DNA of 64,000 nucleotides, from contig AP027924.1 of assembly GCA_036322855.1 (NCBI GenBank), forward strand, positions 868,001 to 932,000. Reading direction: 5' to 3'. Position 1 is the stretch's first letter, and every line of letters starts with the position of its first letter. This DNA comes from Improbicoccus pseudotrichonymphae (GTDB taxonomy: Bacteria > Bacillota > Clostridia > Oscillospirales > Acutalibacteraceae). The position numbers were made by a program, and so were the translations under genes. Of this stretch, positions 63,877-64,000 are shown one piece after another. The notes under the pieces are model-generated. The model had not been told where the DNA came from and searched no databases. It saw only the letters and a list, made by a program, of their open reading frames with translations.

Positions 63877-64000
63877 TGCTGGACTTAGTTTTTGATGCTA
63901 AAACTTCAAATTGGGATAAATTGTACAATCGTTTGCATGACTTTTTTTTAAGTCTAAAAATCAGCGAAGATAAAATTGAAAGAATTTGTATTGCGTGTGA
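63877..64000 (+). CDS. Start of an anti-sigma/HATPase-like gene (partial)
   Basis: TTG 63877 follows AGAGGGAAA. The 41 codons visible (LDLVFDAKTSNWDKLYNRLH, then FLSLKISEDKIERICIAC) resemble the N-terminus of RsbW-type serine kinases (HATPase_c_2). In that family a short beta-strand and helix precede the E-x-x-x-N motif, which would lie beyond the window. Too short for certainty. Confidence 0.45.

Overview
The window is AT-rich Firmicutes (Clostridia-like) DNA from what looks like a reduced-genome, host-associated organism. The Clostridia call rests on endospore genes (spoVAC, ylmC/ymxH, cwlD, spo0A, sipL, spoIVA, a YaaH-type spore hydrolase), a class B sortase with an NPKTG substrate, and Firmicutes-type housekeeping genes. 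Host association is inferred from eukaryote-like secreted or anchored proteins (Rab-type GTPases, a TBC-type RabGAP, long coiled-coil membrane proteins, MORN repeats), many decayed IS copies, scattered operons and a prophage reduced to two genes. From memory, this profile resembles the clostridial endosymbionts reported from termite-gut protists; that placement is an inference, not something the sequence proves.

Layout. 0-9 kb: a repeat-rich acidic membrane protein, spoVAC, a TNF/BclA-like jelly-roll protein, a class B PBP, the C-terminal transketolase subunit, nested IS5/IS1 remnants and a two-module AAA+ ATPase. 9-23 kb: tyrS, a phage protease/portal pair, IS605 debris, modular locus A, an NPKTG wall protein, murD-ymdB, tuf, tRNA-Leu, a LysM-GH18-SLH protein and a coiled-coil secreted protein whose tail is IS-derived. 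23-34 kb: an anchored MBL hydrolase, ftsX plus an M23 protein, IS debris, the N-terminal transketolase subunit, divergent modular loci B (Rab GTPase) and C, glyS and pfkA. 35-43 kb: a second Rab-like ORF overlapping a coiled-coil gene, a class B sortase, an inverted coiled-coil paralogue, ylmC and cwlD. 43-64 kb: spo0A with a degenerate receiver, prmC, divergent modular loci D and E (E is a TBC RabGAP), pyrG, an ABC importer, a MORN protein with recG, hup, spoIVA-sipL, a GT2-GH5 fusion and the start of an anti-sigma-like gene.

The most interesting system is the modular family at loci A-E. Five genes share a promoter, a strong RBS, a short leader beginning MKNKFIKSLM, a Lys/Asn-rich signal-peptide-like segment, an acidic linker and a transmembrane helix, but carry different C-terminal domains. 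In four of the five a GA/CT dinucleotide tract (about 4, 15, 11 and 12 units) lies between the leader ATG and a second ATG, placing the two frames in different registers (in frame in D, out of frame in A, B and E). In the fifth (C) the tract is gone and leader and body are fused. This looks like a slipped-strand translational switch on a family that includes both a Rab GTPase and a RabGAP with both catalytic-finger motifs, so it is a candidate phase-variable kit for interfering with host membrane traffic.

Three families of intergenic repeats (about 80-150 bp) and remnants of four kinds of mobile element fill most gaps. One repeat lies next to both halves of the split transketolase operon, consistent with a past 23-kb inversion.
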